From contig MDVS01000119.1 in assembly GCA_001940645.1 (NCBI GenBank), positions 1 to 64,000 of the forward strand: DNA of 64,000 nt, in the 5' to 3' direction. This document shows positions 45,328-55,250 of this stretch, piece after piece (position 1 is the first letter of the stretch; every line of letters begins with the position of its first letter). This DNA comes from Candidatus Heimdallarchaeota archaeon LC_3 (GTDB taxonomy: Archaea; Asgardarchaeota; Heimdallarchaeia; Hodarchaeales; LC-3). Below the pieces are notes generated by a model, which was not told the origin of the DNA, did no database searches, and worked only from the letters and a program-made list of their open reading frames with translations. The position numbers were made by a program, and so were the translations under genes.

Positions 45328-45357
45328 AGTCCTATCATTCTAAGTGGGGTAGTTCAC
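45315..45357 (+). mobile_element. IS200/IS605-type right end
   Basis: AAACTTCGTTTGA is followed by a 21-base segment that can fold through G-U pairs (TCCTA with TGGGG) and then by GTAGTTCAC. The same two flanking blocks with exactly the same spacing occur, inverted, at 62101-62143. This is the layout of IS605-family right ends. It overlaps the end of the permease gene, providing its TGA stop. Confidence 0.6.
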
Positions 45358-47126
45358 CTTTTATCATAACTCAAGAAGGTCTGATATTTTGTTTCTTCTT
45401 TTTTCATTCTTATAATCACTATTGTTACAGAAATTAGTACAAACCCAATAATAGAAACAATTTCTTGAATTTGAACACCTTTGAAGAGAATTCTCACGGG
45501 ATCAAAATAATAATATGGAGTTATTTGACTTAATAAAAACCAAGATTCATTTAATGCTCCAAGAAAAAATAAGGATAACGATGAAAAAACTAAGATTATT
45601 CCTATAATTGCTCCCTTTTTACCAAAAAGATATGTTAGAAGTCCTAGAAATAATCCAATTGATAAGTATAATGGTCCTGATAAAATTATAACAGTAATTT
45701 CTAAGTGTGTATACTTCAATTGTCCTAGAAGGATTTCAGGTATCAGAATTGATATTATTACTACCACAACTATGAAATAATATTCAAAAATTGCAGCAAT
45801 AGTTCTCCAAACAAAAATATTTCTATTAGAAATTGGATAACTTAATAAAAGTTCTTCAGTTTTATTTTGATCGCGTAATTCCAAATAGATAAATGAATAA
45901 ACAATATAAGGTAGGAATATAAGGGGCAAAAATGCAAAAAGTTGAGCTATTGAATATCCAAGGTAAGGGACGTCAGTTAAATTAAATCCTCTCGCAAATA
46001 GTACATAAAATGGAGAATATTGAAAAGCACTGATTATTTCTTTTGCCCCTTCATCTCCTGGATATAATATTAATTGAATAAAGATACTAAGAAACACCAT
46101 TCCAGAGAATAATGTTATTGTAACACCTTTTGACCATAATTCATCTGAAAATATTGGAAATCTTGATCTAAGCCTTAAAACCCAATATGTTGAAATTCTT
46201 GAGATAGAATAACTATTATTAGATGTTATTAACCTTTTTTTTATCTGCAATGGAAAAATTTTAAGGATATGAAGATAGATGGGAGGTAAATCAGAATCAA
46301 TGATATCCCTTTTTCGGAATAAATATAGAGAAACTATAAACAAGAAGGCAATTCCAAAAATCATTGGTGCAAAAGCTTCTAATTTAAAATTTTTTGCAAA
46401 AATAATATCCACATATTGTAAGTAATTGAAGATTGAAAATATTTTAATAATATTAATTAAATTTAATAGAAATTCGATATTTTCAAGGACATTCAACAGA
46501 ATAGTAAGAGTATATGATAATCCCAAGAATAAAAAACTAAGTTGCAAACCAAATGTCCTATTGAAATAAACCGTTCCAATAAAGCTTCCAAGAAATAGTC
46601 CAAATATTGTTTGAAGAAAAATAATAAACCAAACTTGCAATATTGAATCGAGATTGATGTTGAAATTTGCATAAACAGATGTTAAATAGGTAGACAATAG
46701 TCCTATGATACAAGCTACCGTGATATACAAAATGGATCCTGTAGATCTTATTAAAAAGTATTTTGTATTGCTTATTGGGAGTGAAAAAATGATGTCTAAT
46801 GTTTTATTGGCTTGATCATGAGTAATTAATTCTACACCTAAGAATAGTCCAAATGCTAGTAAAATTAACGGTAAAATTGTAACCAAACTCATTTGAATCC
46901 ATAAACCAAAAAAAAATTGATCTAGGTTTATGAATCTTAGGAGATCAAGAAAAAAAAAGTTTTTAAAGATCTCTAGTGCCGGATTTTCTAGAGCTTCCAA
47001 TAATTCTCTGAATCCTTCAGAACCCGGATACGCAATTCCCACGACAATTATATATCCTACAATCAAGAAGTAAAAAACGCTAATTATAAGAATAATTTGT
47101 CTGAATTGATTCTTTAATAAAGACAC
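45354..47126 (-). CDS. ABC-2 exporter permease, double-length
   Basis: A 590-residue membrane protein, homologous over its length to the permease at 10347-12095. It again has two six-helix halves, each beginning with a helix leading to a YPG motif (GIAYPGSEGFRELL near 30 and LILYPGDEGAKEII near 350). It pairs with the ATPase gene eight bases upstream. Its stop codon TGA lies inside an inserted IS605 right end, so the last few residues have been changed, although the length is close to the paralogue. Confidence 0.85.
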   Translation of the reverse strand: MSLLKNQFRQIILIISVFYFLIVGYIIVVGIAYPGSEGFRELLEALENPALEIFKNFFFLDLLRFINLDQFFFGLWIQMSLVTILPLILLAFGLFLGVELITHDQANKTLDIIFSLPISNTKYFLIRSTGSILYITVACIIGLLSTYLTSVYANFNINLDSILQVWFIIFLQTIFGLFLGSFIGTVYFNRTFGLQLSFLFLGLSYTLTILLNVLENIEFLLNLINIIKIFSIFNYLQYVDIIFAKNFKLEAFAPMIFGIAFLFIVSLYLFRKRDIIDSDLPPIYLHILKIFPLQIKKRLITSNNSYSISRISTYWVLRLRSRFPIFSDELWSKGVTITLFSGMVFLSIFIQLILYPGDEGAKEIISAFQYSPFYVLFARGFNLTDVPYLGYSIAQLFAFLPLIFLPYIVYSFIYLELRDQNKTEELLLSYPISNRNIFVWRTIAAIFEYYFIVVVVIISILIPEILLGQLKYTHLEITVIILSGPLYLSIGLFLGLLTYLFGKKGAIIGIILVFSSLSLFFLGALNESWFLLSQITPYYYFDPVRILFKGVQIQEIVSIIGFVLISVTIVIIRMKKEETKYQTFLSYDKR

Positions 47127-47134
47127 GGTGGTAA

Positions 47135-48061
47135 TTATATATCCTCCATTTCATAAAATTTAATAAAATAATCTTCAATCTTTGGTTCTGGTAGAATATA
47201 ATTGTCTATTCCTTGAATATTAATCAATTCAGATATCTTTGATTTTATATTATTGTTATCAAAACTAAAAATGTAACGATTATCAACTTTATCAATCAAA
47301 TTAAAAGATTTTTTATTAACGTTTCCTAAATTAAATTTTTCATTCGTATCAATGATCAATTTTCTTTTTAAATTTTTATTGAGAGTTTTTATACTCTCTG
47401 TTGCAATAATACTTCCATCTTTAATAATAGATACATAATCACATATTTTTTCAACATCAGATAAAATATGTGATGAAAATATTATTGTTTTTTTCCTTTC
47501 TTTAAATTCTCTTATGATTTTAAAGAATTCTATTTTTATCAATGGATCTAAACCTGAAGTTGGTTCATCTAGTATTAATAAATCTGGATCGTGCATAAAA
47601 GCTTGCACTAATCCAACTTTTTGTCTATTTCCTGTCGATAAAGATTTTACAGTCTTAGATTCATCTAATTCTAATCTTTTTACTAATTCTTTTCTTAGTG
47701 GTGCATTTTTCAGACCTCTTAATGATTCAAAATAATTAAGAAGCTGTCTTACAGTATAATAGTTATATAATACAATATCTCCAGGTAAGTATCCTATTTT
47801 ATTTTTTAAATTCTTCTCATTTTCGTGTAAAGGTATTCCAAAGATTGTTATGTATCCAGCTGAGGGTTTTAATAATCCCATAATCATTCTTAAGGTAGTA
47901 GTTTTTCCGGCACCATTAGGACCAAGAAATCCATGTATGGATCCTTCGGTGATTGACATATTTATATTATTAACTGCTATTAGTTGATTAAATTTTTTTG
48001 AGAGATTTATGGTTTTTATTACTGGATTGTTATCATTCATGTTATCATTCATCGTCATCAA
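47135..48061 (-). CDS. ABC-2 exporter ATP-binding protein
   Basis: A 308-residue ABC ATPase with Walker A GPNGAGKTTT, signature LSTGNRQKVG and Walker B LLILDEPTSGLDP, plus the HILSDVEKICD block. It is about half identical by eye to the ATPase at 9446-10342 and shares its C-terminal extension. The Met cluster at the start leaves the exact start open. It forms an operon with the permease downstream. Confidence 0.9.
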   Translation of the reverse strand: MMTMNDNMNDNNPVIKTINLSKKFNQLIAVNNINMSITEGSIHGFLGPNGAGKTTTLRMIMGLLKPSAGYITIFGIPLHENEKNLKNKIGYLPGDIVLYNYYTVRQLLNYFESLRGLKNAPLRKELVKRLELDESKTVKSLSTGNRQKVGLVQAFMHDPDLLILDEPTSGLDPLIKIEFFKIIREFKERKKTIIFSSHILSDVEKICDYVSIIKDGSIIATESIKTLNKNLKRKLIIDTNEKFNLGNVNKKSFNLIDKVDNRYIFSFDNNNIKSKISELINIQGIDNYILPEPKIEDYFIKFYEMEDI

Positions 48062-48093
48062 AAAAGAATTTTTTTAATAATATTATTGATATT

Positions 48094-50358
48094 CTAAAGA
48101 TAAAGTCTTGGTGTTTCTTTCATTGGCAATTGACTTAATTTTCTTTGTATTAATTCTTGATAATGATCTTCTTCGTCTGAAGAACCTGATGGAGCAATTT
48201 CTAGAAGAGCATCTTCGAAATGGGATAAATTTATTTTAAAATTTCTGAAATCTTTTGATTTTATCATTTCAATAAATGATTTTTCTCCCCCTGCTTCAGT
48301 TATTTTTTGTTTTATTCCTAAGGTAGCAGCACGGTTTGTGACTTCCTCGATATCTGCACCAGTAAAATTTGCCATTTTTTCTGCTGAATCTGCTAAAACA
48401 ATCTCAGAATCTAGTGGTTTGTCTCTTGTATGTATCCTTAAAATTAATTCTCTTGTTTTAACATTTGGTAAGGGTATATGTATAAGAATTCCTAATCTTC
48501 CTGGTCTTAAAAGAGCAGGATCAACTAATTCTGGTCTATTTGTAGCACCTATTACAAAAACATCTTTTAAGGACTGTAAACCATCCATTTCAGCTAAAAT
48601 TTGTGAGACTACTCTTTCTGCATGAACATTCGTATCATTTCTTTCTCTTACTGGAGCAATTGCATCAATTTCATCAAAAAATAATACACACGGGGAAGAT
48701 TGACGTGCTTTATTAAAAATTTCTCTTACAGCTTCTTCTGATTTTCCCAACCATTTATTTAACAATTCTGGTCCTTTTATTGAAATGAAATTTGCTTCAC
48801 ATTCACTAGCAACGTTTCTGGTAAGTGTTGTTTTACCAGTTCCATGATTTCCAAAAAATAATACTCCCTTAGGCGATTTTGCCCTCATATATTTACAGAT
48901 CTCACCATATTTGAGTGGCCATTCAATAGCTTCCTGTAAAAGCTGTTTTACACCCTCTAAACCACCGATATCATTCCAATTTTGTTTAGGAACCTCAATT
49001 GTCAAATATCTCAACATCGAAGGTTTTGTAGTACTTAAAGCTGCTTTAAAGTCGTTTTGTGAAATTTTCAAAGCTTTAAGATTATTTAATGGGATTCTTC
49101 GTGCTTCTGGTGATAATAAGTTTGAATCAAGTCTTCGAAGTGTGTGCATGGCAGCCTCTCTACATAAAGCAGATAAATCACCCCCTGAATATCCATGTGT
49201 GGATTCGCTGAGTTCTAACAAATATACTGTTTCATCCTTTGACAATTTTCTCGTTAGAATTTGTAAAATTTCAAGTCTTTCTTCTTTTGTTGGGATATTT
49301 AATTTTATTTCTTTATCGAATCTTCCTGTCCTTCTTAAAGCGGAATCTAATACATCAGGATCTGTAGTTGCACCAACAACCACTACATTATTATGAACCG
49401 ATAATCCATCCATTAAAGACACCAATTCCGAAACTGTATTTTTCATAACAGTGTCATAAATTAAATCTTCTCTCTTAGGAGCTAGTGGATCCAATTCATC
49501 AATAAAAATTATAGAGGGTGCTTTTTTGCTTGCTTCATTAAAAATTTCTTTTAATTTCTTAGGGGCTTGTCCTAAATGTGTACCTACAATTTCAGGGCCA
49601 ATAATTGAGATGAAATGAGCATCAATGATAGAAGCAATTGCTTTATCTAATACAGTTTTTCCACTCCCATGAGGACCGTGAATTAATATTCCTCTTGGAG
49701 GTGAAATTCTGAGTTGTTGATAAATTTCAGGATAAAGAAATGGTAATTGTATATTCTCTATTATTAATCGTTTTGCTTCGTGTAACCCTCCAATATCATC
49801 AAAAGAAACTCTAGGTAAATGCTCTATGTCAACATCATTAAGTGGATTATCTCTTATTCTAATTTCTGATTCTGGGGTTATAATAATTGCTTCATGTTCC
49901 ACAGGAGATATATATGATACGATAAAAGGAACTTTTTTGCCTAAGATATCAAAATCAACGATATCTCCCTTACAAAATACTCTTTTGATAAGGTTAGATT
50001 GAATAAAAGCAGTAAGATATGGAATTTTTTGTGGTATTTCAATTGGAGCCAATGACATAACGGCAGCATTAAATGCTTGTGCTTTTTCTACTAATCCATA
50101 ATTATCTGTAGAAATTTTTGCATTCATTTTTGTATTTAAATCGATTTTAATTGTTTGTATGATTTCTTTACGATCGATTGAGGAAGGTTCACTATTTGTG
50201 TCAAATTTCAAAGTTGCATAAGTGTTTCTTTCACCACAAATTTTTAAAATATCTCCCTCTTTTAGATCTAAATCATTTGCTAGATTAAGTGGTTTTCTTA
50301 CTAAACCAAGACCAATGTCAAAAGGATAAGCTTTTTCAATCAAAACTTGAATAGGCAT
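48094..50358 (-). CDS. CDC48/VAT-like AAA+ ATPase
   Basis: A 754-residue unfoldase. Residues 1-180 are the CDC48 N domain (double-psi barrel plus second subdomain). The D1 ring has GPHGSGKT (228-235) and FIDELD (285-290); the D2 ring has GNHGTGKT (503-510) and FFDEID (560-565). The D2 pore loop KGPELLNKW keeps the aromatic tryptophan, while D1 reads [11 protein letters not shown] without one. It should extract and unfold proteins, feeding the proteasome. It is monocistronic. Confidence 0.93.
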   Translation of the reverse strand: MPIQVLIEKAYPFDIGLGLVRKPLNLANDLDLKEGDILKICGERNTYATLKFDTNSEPSSIDRKEIIQTIKIDLNTKMNAKISTDNYGLVEKAQAFNAAVMSLAPIEIPQKIPYLTAFIQSNLIKRVFCKGDIVDFDILGKKVPFIVSYISPVEHEAIIITPESEIRIRDNPLNDVDIEHLPRVSFDDIGGLHEAKRLIIENIQLPFLYPEIYQQLRISPPRGILIHGPHGSGKTVLDKAIASIIDAHFISIIGPEIVGTHLGQAPKKLKEIFNEASKKAPSIIFIDELDPLAPKREDLIYDTVMKNTVSELVSLMDGLSVHNNVVVVGATTDPDVLDSALRRTGRFDKEIKLNIPTKEERLEILQILTRKLSKDETVYLLELSESTHGYSGGDLSALCREAAMHTLRRLDSNLLSPEARRIPLNNLKALKISQNDFKAALSTTKPSMLRYLTIEVPKQNWNDIGGLEGVKQLLQEAIEWPLKYGEICKYMRAKSPKGVLFFGNHGTGKTTLTRNVASECEANFISIKGPELLNKWLGKSEEAVREIFNKARQSSPCVLFFDEIDAIAPVRERNDTNVHAERVVSQILAEMDGLQSLKDVFVIGATNRPELVDPALLRPGRLGILIHIPLPNVKTRELILRIHTRDKPLDSEIVLADSAEKMANFTGADIEEVTNRAATLGIKQKITEAGGEKSFIEMIKSKDFRNFKINLSHFEDALLEIAPSGSSDEEDHYQELIQRKLSQLPMKETPRLYL

Positions 50359-50672
50359 AATTTTTCAACTGAATTATTTAATTAAAAGTCATTATTTTAC
50401 ATTTTTTATGAACATGGATGTTGTTGTTTTCTGTAATCCTTTTAAAAGAGTTTATGCATAGGTAGTTATAATTTTTCATCATTCTTAAAATAATATGAAA
50501 TAAAATTAAAAAATGTAATATTTTTAGAGCAATCAAATTTTCAACATAAACTAGACTGAATTCAATTTAAAAAAAAGAATTCTCTGAAAAATGATAAGTT
50601 TAACTTCCTAATGATGGAATTATTTATAGATAATAAAAATCATTTAAATATTCAAAATAATAATATTAAAAA
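50359..50672. other. AT-rich divergent intergenic region
   Basis: About 310 bases between the CDC48-like gene and the membrane HTH gene. ATTTAAATA at 50642-50650 lies about 30 bases before the next start and could be a TATA box giving a leaderless message. Nothing else seen. Confidence 0.4.
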
Positions 50673-51161
50673 GTGATGGGTCTTTTATTGTCTGAAAATC
50701 AATTCAATACTGAAGAAATAAAAAAAATTGAATCTTTAACTGGAAAAACTCTTCTTGTATATTGGACATTACTTAAAGGGGGATCTCACTTAGGTGTCAG
50801 GGAAATTCAAAGAATTTTAGACTTTTCATCACCAAGTGTAGCTAGCTATCACCTAGAGAAATTAAAAGAATTAGATCTAGTTGATAAAGATATGATTGGT
50901 GCTTACATTGTAAAAAGAAAAGCAAATATTGCTGAACTTAAAGACATTGTCGTTTTTAAGTTAGCTAATCGTGTAATTCTTTTACCTAGATATATTTTTT
51001 ATGCTGTTTTTTCCACGATCATATTTATTGGGTATTTCATATTTTTTTTCCCAAAAGTAATAACAACTGAATTCTTATTTTTGACGATAATTGGATCTTT
51101 TTCAACTATAGCTTTCTGGTATGAAACATATAGGATTTACAATAGTAATCCGTTCACTTAA
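50673..51161 (+). CDS. membrane-anchored winged-helix regulator
   Basis: A 162-residue protein. Residues about 20-95 are a winged-helix domain (REIQRILDFSSPSVASYHLEKLKELDLVDK, read as an ArsR/MarR-like recognition helix plus wing). Residues about 104-125 and 130-148 are two membrane helices, so the DNA-binding part faces the cytosol. Starts at GTG 50673 or ATG 50676. It ends convergently with and overlaps the TlpA-like gene by four bases. Confidence 0.75.
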   Translation: MMGLLLSENQFNTEEIKKIESLTGKTLLVYWTLLKGGSHLGVREIQRILDFSSPSVASYHLEKLKELDLVDKDMIGAYIVKRKANIAELKDIVVFKLANRVILLPRYIFYAVFSTIIFIGYFIFFFPKVITTEFLFLTIIGSFSTIAFWYETYRIYNSNPFT

Positions 51162-51697
51162 GAGTAAATTCCGTTTAACCAATTATCTACTGTCTTTTGT
51201 GATAATAATCCCAAATGAGATACTCTGATAATTCCCTTTAAATCAATAAAGAATGAGGCTGGTATTCCAATATCGATTTTATATTCTTTAACTATATTTT
51301 GTGTATAATTTCCATAAGGGATAAAATTCCAATCGAAATCCCAAGCAAGTCTCCAACTTTCTAAAAATGCTGCGGTGTCTAGTTTTTCTATTGTGATACT
51401 AACAATTGTAAGTGTTTCGGGGTTATCTGTTAATGTTTGGTTATAGATTTTACCAATTTCTAGACAAGGATTACACCAAGTAGCCATAAAATCAATAATT
51501 ATCAATTTTTTTCCAATATCATTACTTAGAGTATATTTACTTCCATCTGTAGTTAAAGCTGAGAAATTTGGTGCTATTCTATGATTCGGAGTTTCATTTT
51601 CTGGAATAATGGCTATTAAGACCGTGACAATAGAAAAGACAATAATAATTATTCCTAATATCAGAATATTCAACTTTGTCTGAATTTTTCCACTCAT
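51158..51697 (-). CDS. membrane-anchored TlpA-like thioredoxin
   Basis: A 179-residue thioredoxin-fold protein with an N-terminal membrane anchor (about 10-32), so the domain lies outside the cell. The active site is WCNPC (Cys75, Cys78), and IGIPASFFIDLKG gives the cis-proline region (IPAS). It probably reduces or oxidises extracytoplasmic disulfides. Its partner is not encoded nearby; thioredoxin reductase is at 15673. Confidence 0.88.
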   Translation of the reverse strand: MSGKIQTKLNILILGIIIIVFSIVTVLIAIIPENETPNHRIAPNFSALTTDGSKYTLSNDIGKKLIIIDFMATWCNPCLEIGKIYNQTLTDNPETLTIVSITIEKLDTAAFLESWRLAWDFDWNFIPYGNYTQNIVKEYKIDIGIPASFFIDLKGIIRVSHLGLLSQKTVDNWLNGIYS

Positions 51698-51871
51698 TTT
51701 CTACATATTTCAAATAATTTTAATAATTAAAATATTTCTACATTGTTTCAAAAATTATTTCAAAGGAAAATAAAATCGTAATCCCTTTTTAGCTATTGAA
51801 TTATTGTTCTTTTTTTTTAACGAAGAAAAATTTAATATATTTTTATATTTCACCATTACTTGTGTCTAACT

Positions 51872-52708
51872 ATGCTCAAAATTGAAAATTCTATATTGAA
51901 GAGTAAATACAACAATCTTTTAAAATTCTTTGAAGGAAAAATAGTTGTAGTTGCATTCAGTGGAGGCATTGATTCTACAATAGTTGCAGAAATAGCACAT
52001 AGATCTGCTAAACGTATGGTTGCGTTAACAGCAGATTCAATTACCGTTTTACCTGGAGAAGTTGATAAGGCAAAAGATTTAGCGAAAAAACAGGGTTGGG
52101 AGCATAAAATTGTTTTTATTAATGAACTAGAAGACAACAATTTTGCTAGAAATCCAACAAACAGGTGTTACTATTGCAAAGCAGGATTATCTAAAGAATT
52201 AAATAAATTATTCAAAGAAATAGATGCCGATATCATAGTAGAAGGAACAAATTTTACTGAAGTTACAGGAGAACATAGACCTGGTTTACAAGCATTAAAG
52301 GAAAATGAAATTAAATCTCCTTTGCTGGAAGAAGAATTTTCTAAAGATGAAATTCGTGAATTAGCATCAATTCTTGATTTACCTAACTATGATAAGCCTA
52401 GTTTAGCCTGTTTAAGCTCCCGGTTTCCTTATGGAGTTGAAATAACACCAGATAAATTAAAAAGAGTAGGATTAGCAGAAAGGTATATTATCGATACATA
52501 CAAGATTAACTCACTACGTGTTAGAGATCATGAGGGGTTAGCAAGAATAGAAATTTCCCCTAATGAAAGAAGTAAAATATTATCGATCTCAATTTTTGAT
52601 GATCTCAATGAAAAACTAAAATCTCTCGGCTTTACTTATGTGAGTATCGATTGTCGTGGTTATAAATCAGGATCTTTAAATGAAATGATCACAATAAGTG
52701 AATTATAA
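51872..52708 (+). CDS. larE: LarE sulfur transferase
   Basis: LarE adds sulfur to the biosynthetic precursor of the nickel-pincer cofactor (NPN) of lactate racemase. The PP-loop is VAFSGGIDSTI. RCYYCKAG gives two cysteines and PSLACLSSRFPYG gives the one that is the sulfur donor in the sacrificial type. Three cysteines (99, 102, 180) are also found in LarE proteins reported to use a [4Fe-4S] cluster instead of sacrificing themselves. Start taken at ATG 51872; the TTG at 51860 is in frame. Confidence 0.9.
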   Translation: MLKIENSILKSKYNNLLKFFEGKIVVVAFSGGIDSTIVAEIAHRSAKRMVALTADSITVLPGEVDKAKDLAKKQGWEHKIVFINELEDNNFARNPTNRCYYCKAGLSKELNKLFKEIDADIIVEGTNFTEVTGEHRPGLQALKENEIKSPLLEEEFSKDEIRELASILDLPNYDKPSLACLSSRFPYGVEITPDKLKRVGLAERYIIDTYKINSLRVRDHEGLARIEISPNERSKILSISIFDDLNEKLKSLGFTYVSIDCRGYKSGSLNEMITISEL

Positions 52709-52762
52709 TTCCAGTTATTACATTAAATTTAATTATCTAATTTTATTACCTTTATTTGAGCT

Positions 52763-54013
52763 ATGAATATACTACTTATTGATCCACAGCAAAGTGGAAT
52801 ATCCGGAGATATGCTATTAGCAGGATTAACAGATGTTTTCCATGCTCATGATCAAATTAACAATTTTTTTGATAAAATCATATCTTTTGTTCACAATGTT
52901 GAAGCAAAATACACATTAGAGAAAATTACGAAAAAGAATATTTCAGGATCTATCCTTAAATTTAATATCATGAATGACATTAAAAAATCAAACGTAAAAG
53001 AATTATTAATATTGATCGATGAAATATTAGATAAATTGTCTCTCTCCGAAGAAGCTCAAAAATTTGTAAAAGATGTTTTTGATCTTATCGTTACTTCAGA
53101 AGCCAGCATACATGGGTATACTATAACTGAAACAGATAAAATGCATTTTCATGAATTAAATAGTATTGATTCTATTATAGATATAGTCGGTGTGGCATTT
53201 TTAATCGATCATTGTTATAAATGGGATAAACCAATAATTGGTCTTCCTGTAAGCAATGGAACTGGTGCAATATCTTTTTCTCATGGAGAATTTTCTTTAC
53301 CAGCACCAGCTGTTACAAAAATCTTAGAAATATCAAATTATCCAAATTTTCATATAAATGTACCCTATGAATTAACAACCGTTACTGGGATTGCACTTCT
53401 TTCGAAACTTGTTACCGAGCAGAAACTTATTCAAACACTACACAGAAAAAGCAAAACTGGAATTGGACATGGTCAACAAGACATTGGAAAAAGGGCAAAT
53501 ATTATTAATATTCAGTTATTAGAAATTATCAATGTGGATAAAGATAAATCTAATGTTAGTACAGATGAGATTGTTGTATTAGAAAGCCATGTTGATGATT
53601 TATCGGGTGAAATTTTAGGTCAGATAATTGAAGAGTTTCAAACTGATTCAAATGTATTAGATATTTCAATATATAATCTTATTATGAAAAAAAATCGTCC
53701 TGGTCATTGTATAAGGATTCTATGCTCACGAGAAAACAAACACATAATTACTGAAAAATTAATTAGAAATACAGGAACTTTAGGAGTTAGAATATCTCCG
53801 GTTCAAAGACACATTGCAATTCGAGAAATTCAGATTAAAAAAGTTTTACTATATAATAAAGAATACGAAATCAAAATAAAAATTGCAAAATTTGGTGAAA
53901 ACATAGTAAATGTGAAACCTGAATTTGAAGATTTGAAGAAACTCTCTGAAAAATTAAATAAACCTTTAAAGGAAATAAACGATCTTGTTATTTCTCAAAT
54001 TAAGAGGAGTTAA
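52763..54013 (+). CDS. larC: LarC nickel-insertion protein
   Basis: LarC inserts nickel into the pincer cofactor using CTP. MNILLIDPQQSGISGDMLLAGLTDV, HFHELNSIDSIIDIVG and LPVSNGTGAISFSHGEFSLPAPAV are family landmarks, and LESHVDDLSGEILG starts the C-terminal half. At 416 aa it is one uninterrupted frame, whereas some bacteria split it by a programmed frameshift. It lies 54 bases after larE and 6 before larB. Confidence 0.92.
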   Translation: MNILLIDPQQSGISGDMLLAGLTDVFHAHDQINNFFDKIISFVHNVEAKYTLEKITKKNISGSILKFNIMNDIKKSNVKELLILIDEILDKLSLSEEAQKFVKDVFDLIVTSEASIHGYTITETDKMHFHELNSIDSIIDIVGVAFLIDHCYKWDKPIIGLPVSNGTGAISFSHGEFSLPAPAVTKILEISNYPNFHINVPYELTTVTGIALLSKLVTEQKLIQTLHRKSKTGIGHGQQDIGKRANIINIQLLEIINVDKDKSNVSTDEIVVLESHVDDLSGEILGQIIEEFQTDSNVLDISIYNLIMKKNRPGHCIRILCSRENKHIITEKLIRNTGTLGVRISPVQRHIAIREIQIKKVLLYNKEYEIKIKIAKFGENIVNVKPEFEDLKKLSEKLNKPLKEINDLVISQIKRS

Positions 54014-54019
54014 ATTTTA

Positions 54020-54874
54020 ATGGTAAAGAGAACAATAAAAAGTGTTGAAAATGAAGAATTCAAACCAATTACTAATTTATCCTCTATTAGAAACATTTTA
54101 ACAAGACTAACAAATGGTAATCTTTCAATTTCTGAAGCGGAATCTTTAATTTCAAATAATTCCCTACTATCCGTAGATGATTTTTTATTATTCGATACAT
54201 TTCGTGAAGGTCGATCCGGTATACCTGAGGTAATTTTTTCTGAATCCAAATCAAATAATATGCTAATTAAAATTATAGAAAATGTAACTCCAAAGAGAAA
54301 TGTTGTTTTATTTACTAGATTAACAGATGATCATTTGGAGTTATTTAATACTTATTTTTCTAAGAAGAAAAATTTTCACTCCAACATTGATTATGATGGG
54401 AGGACTGCTGTTATTTCGTTGTTGAATTATAAATTTCCAGAACAAAAATTAGGTCCTGTAGTAATTTTAACAGCAGGCTCTTCAGATATCCCTATAGCTA
54501 AAGAAGCTCAATTAACTTTGAATTTAATGGGAATAAAAACTCTTACTTCTTATGATGTAGGGATAGCTGGATTACATAGGTTAATCAACCCTTTAAAGAT
54601 TTTTTTAGAACAGAATCCTGTATGTATTATTGTTTGTGCTGGAATGGAAGGTGCTTTACCTTCTGTTGTAGCTGGTTTAGTTGATGTTCCTGTAATTGGC
54701 GTTCCTGTATCAATTGGGTATGGTTATGGAGGAAAAGGAATAGGAGCATTAACTTCAATGCTTCAAAGTTGTTCCCCAGGATTATCAGTCGTTAATATAG
54801 ATGCAGGATTTAATGCAGGTGCAATGGCTGCATTAATAGCAAAAAGAATTGAAAAAGAATTGAAAAAGAAGTAA
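54020..54874 (+). CDS. larB: LarB carboxylase/hydrolase
   Basis: LarB carboxylates nicotinic acid adenine dinucleotide in the first step of pincer cofactor synthesis. It is a PurE-like fold: LTAGSSDIPIAKEAQLTLN, YDVGIAGLHR, CAGMEGALPSVVAGLVDVPVIGVPVSIGYG and NIDAGFNAGAMAA are all typical. The 284-residue protein completes the cofactor set with LarE and LarC. No larA racemase is seen in the window, so the cofactor may serve a distant or different enzyme. Confidence 0.92.
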   Translation: MVKRTIKSVENEEFKPITNLSSIRNILTRLTNGNLSISEAESLISNNSLLSVDDFLLFDTFREGRSGIPEVIFSESKSNNMLIKIIENVTPKRNVVLFTRLTDDHLELFNTYFSKKKNFHSNIDYDGRTAVISLLNYKFPEQKLGPVVILTAGSSDIPIAKEAQLTLNLMGIKTLTSYDVGIAGLHRLINPLKIFLEQNPVCIIVCAGMEGALPSVVAGLVDVPVIGVPVSIGYGYGGKGIGALTSMLQSCSPGLSVVNIDAGFNAGAMAALIAKRIEKELKKK

Positions 54875-54888
54875 GATGACATAAGATG

Positions 54889-55134
54889 TTAAAGCGCAAC
54901 TGATCCATGCAATTTCCAAACAATGGCTTTCCTTTCTTTTGAAATGAATTTTTGTACAATTCCTTCTTTTTCTAAAGCTATAAGAGTTCTCGGGACACGA
55001 TCTTTACATTCATTAGAAATATTAGCAGCCTCATCAATAATTTCAGCTGTGGTAGCTTCAGTGAAATCTTCAAGTATTAAAACAATTGTTTTTTTCGGAT
55101 CAACTCTATCTTGAGTCAATATAATACCATCCAT
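54889..55134 (-). CDS. small winged-helix-like protein
   Basis: An 81-residue protein with a helical pattern (TTAEIIDEAANISNECKDRV followed by PRTLIALEKEGIVQKFI) that reads as a winged helix with a short wing (RKAIVWKL). Family not identified. It converges with larB, 14 bases from its stop. Plausibly a transcription regulator. Confidence 0.6.
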   Translation of the reverse strand: MDGIILTQDRVDPKKTIVLILEDFTEATTAEIIDEAANISNECKDRVPRTLIALEKEGIVQKFISKERKAIVWKLHGSVAL

Positions 55135-55250
55135 GTTTTATTATTTACAAAATACTGAAAACTGGTTATATTATAATCTAATTATAAGACTGATAAGCGT
55201 TTATGTGAATGTCCTATTAATAAGTCTTATTTTATCATTTTAAATTGAAT

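Noticed and set aside
48911..49396. 161-codon plus-strand frame inside the CDC48-like gene
   Set aside because: Antisense shadow of a conserved AAA ATPase; no start signal or family match.
51809..51818. T-run as a terminator
   Set aside because: It lies between divergent gene starts, where a terminator is not expected.
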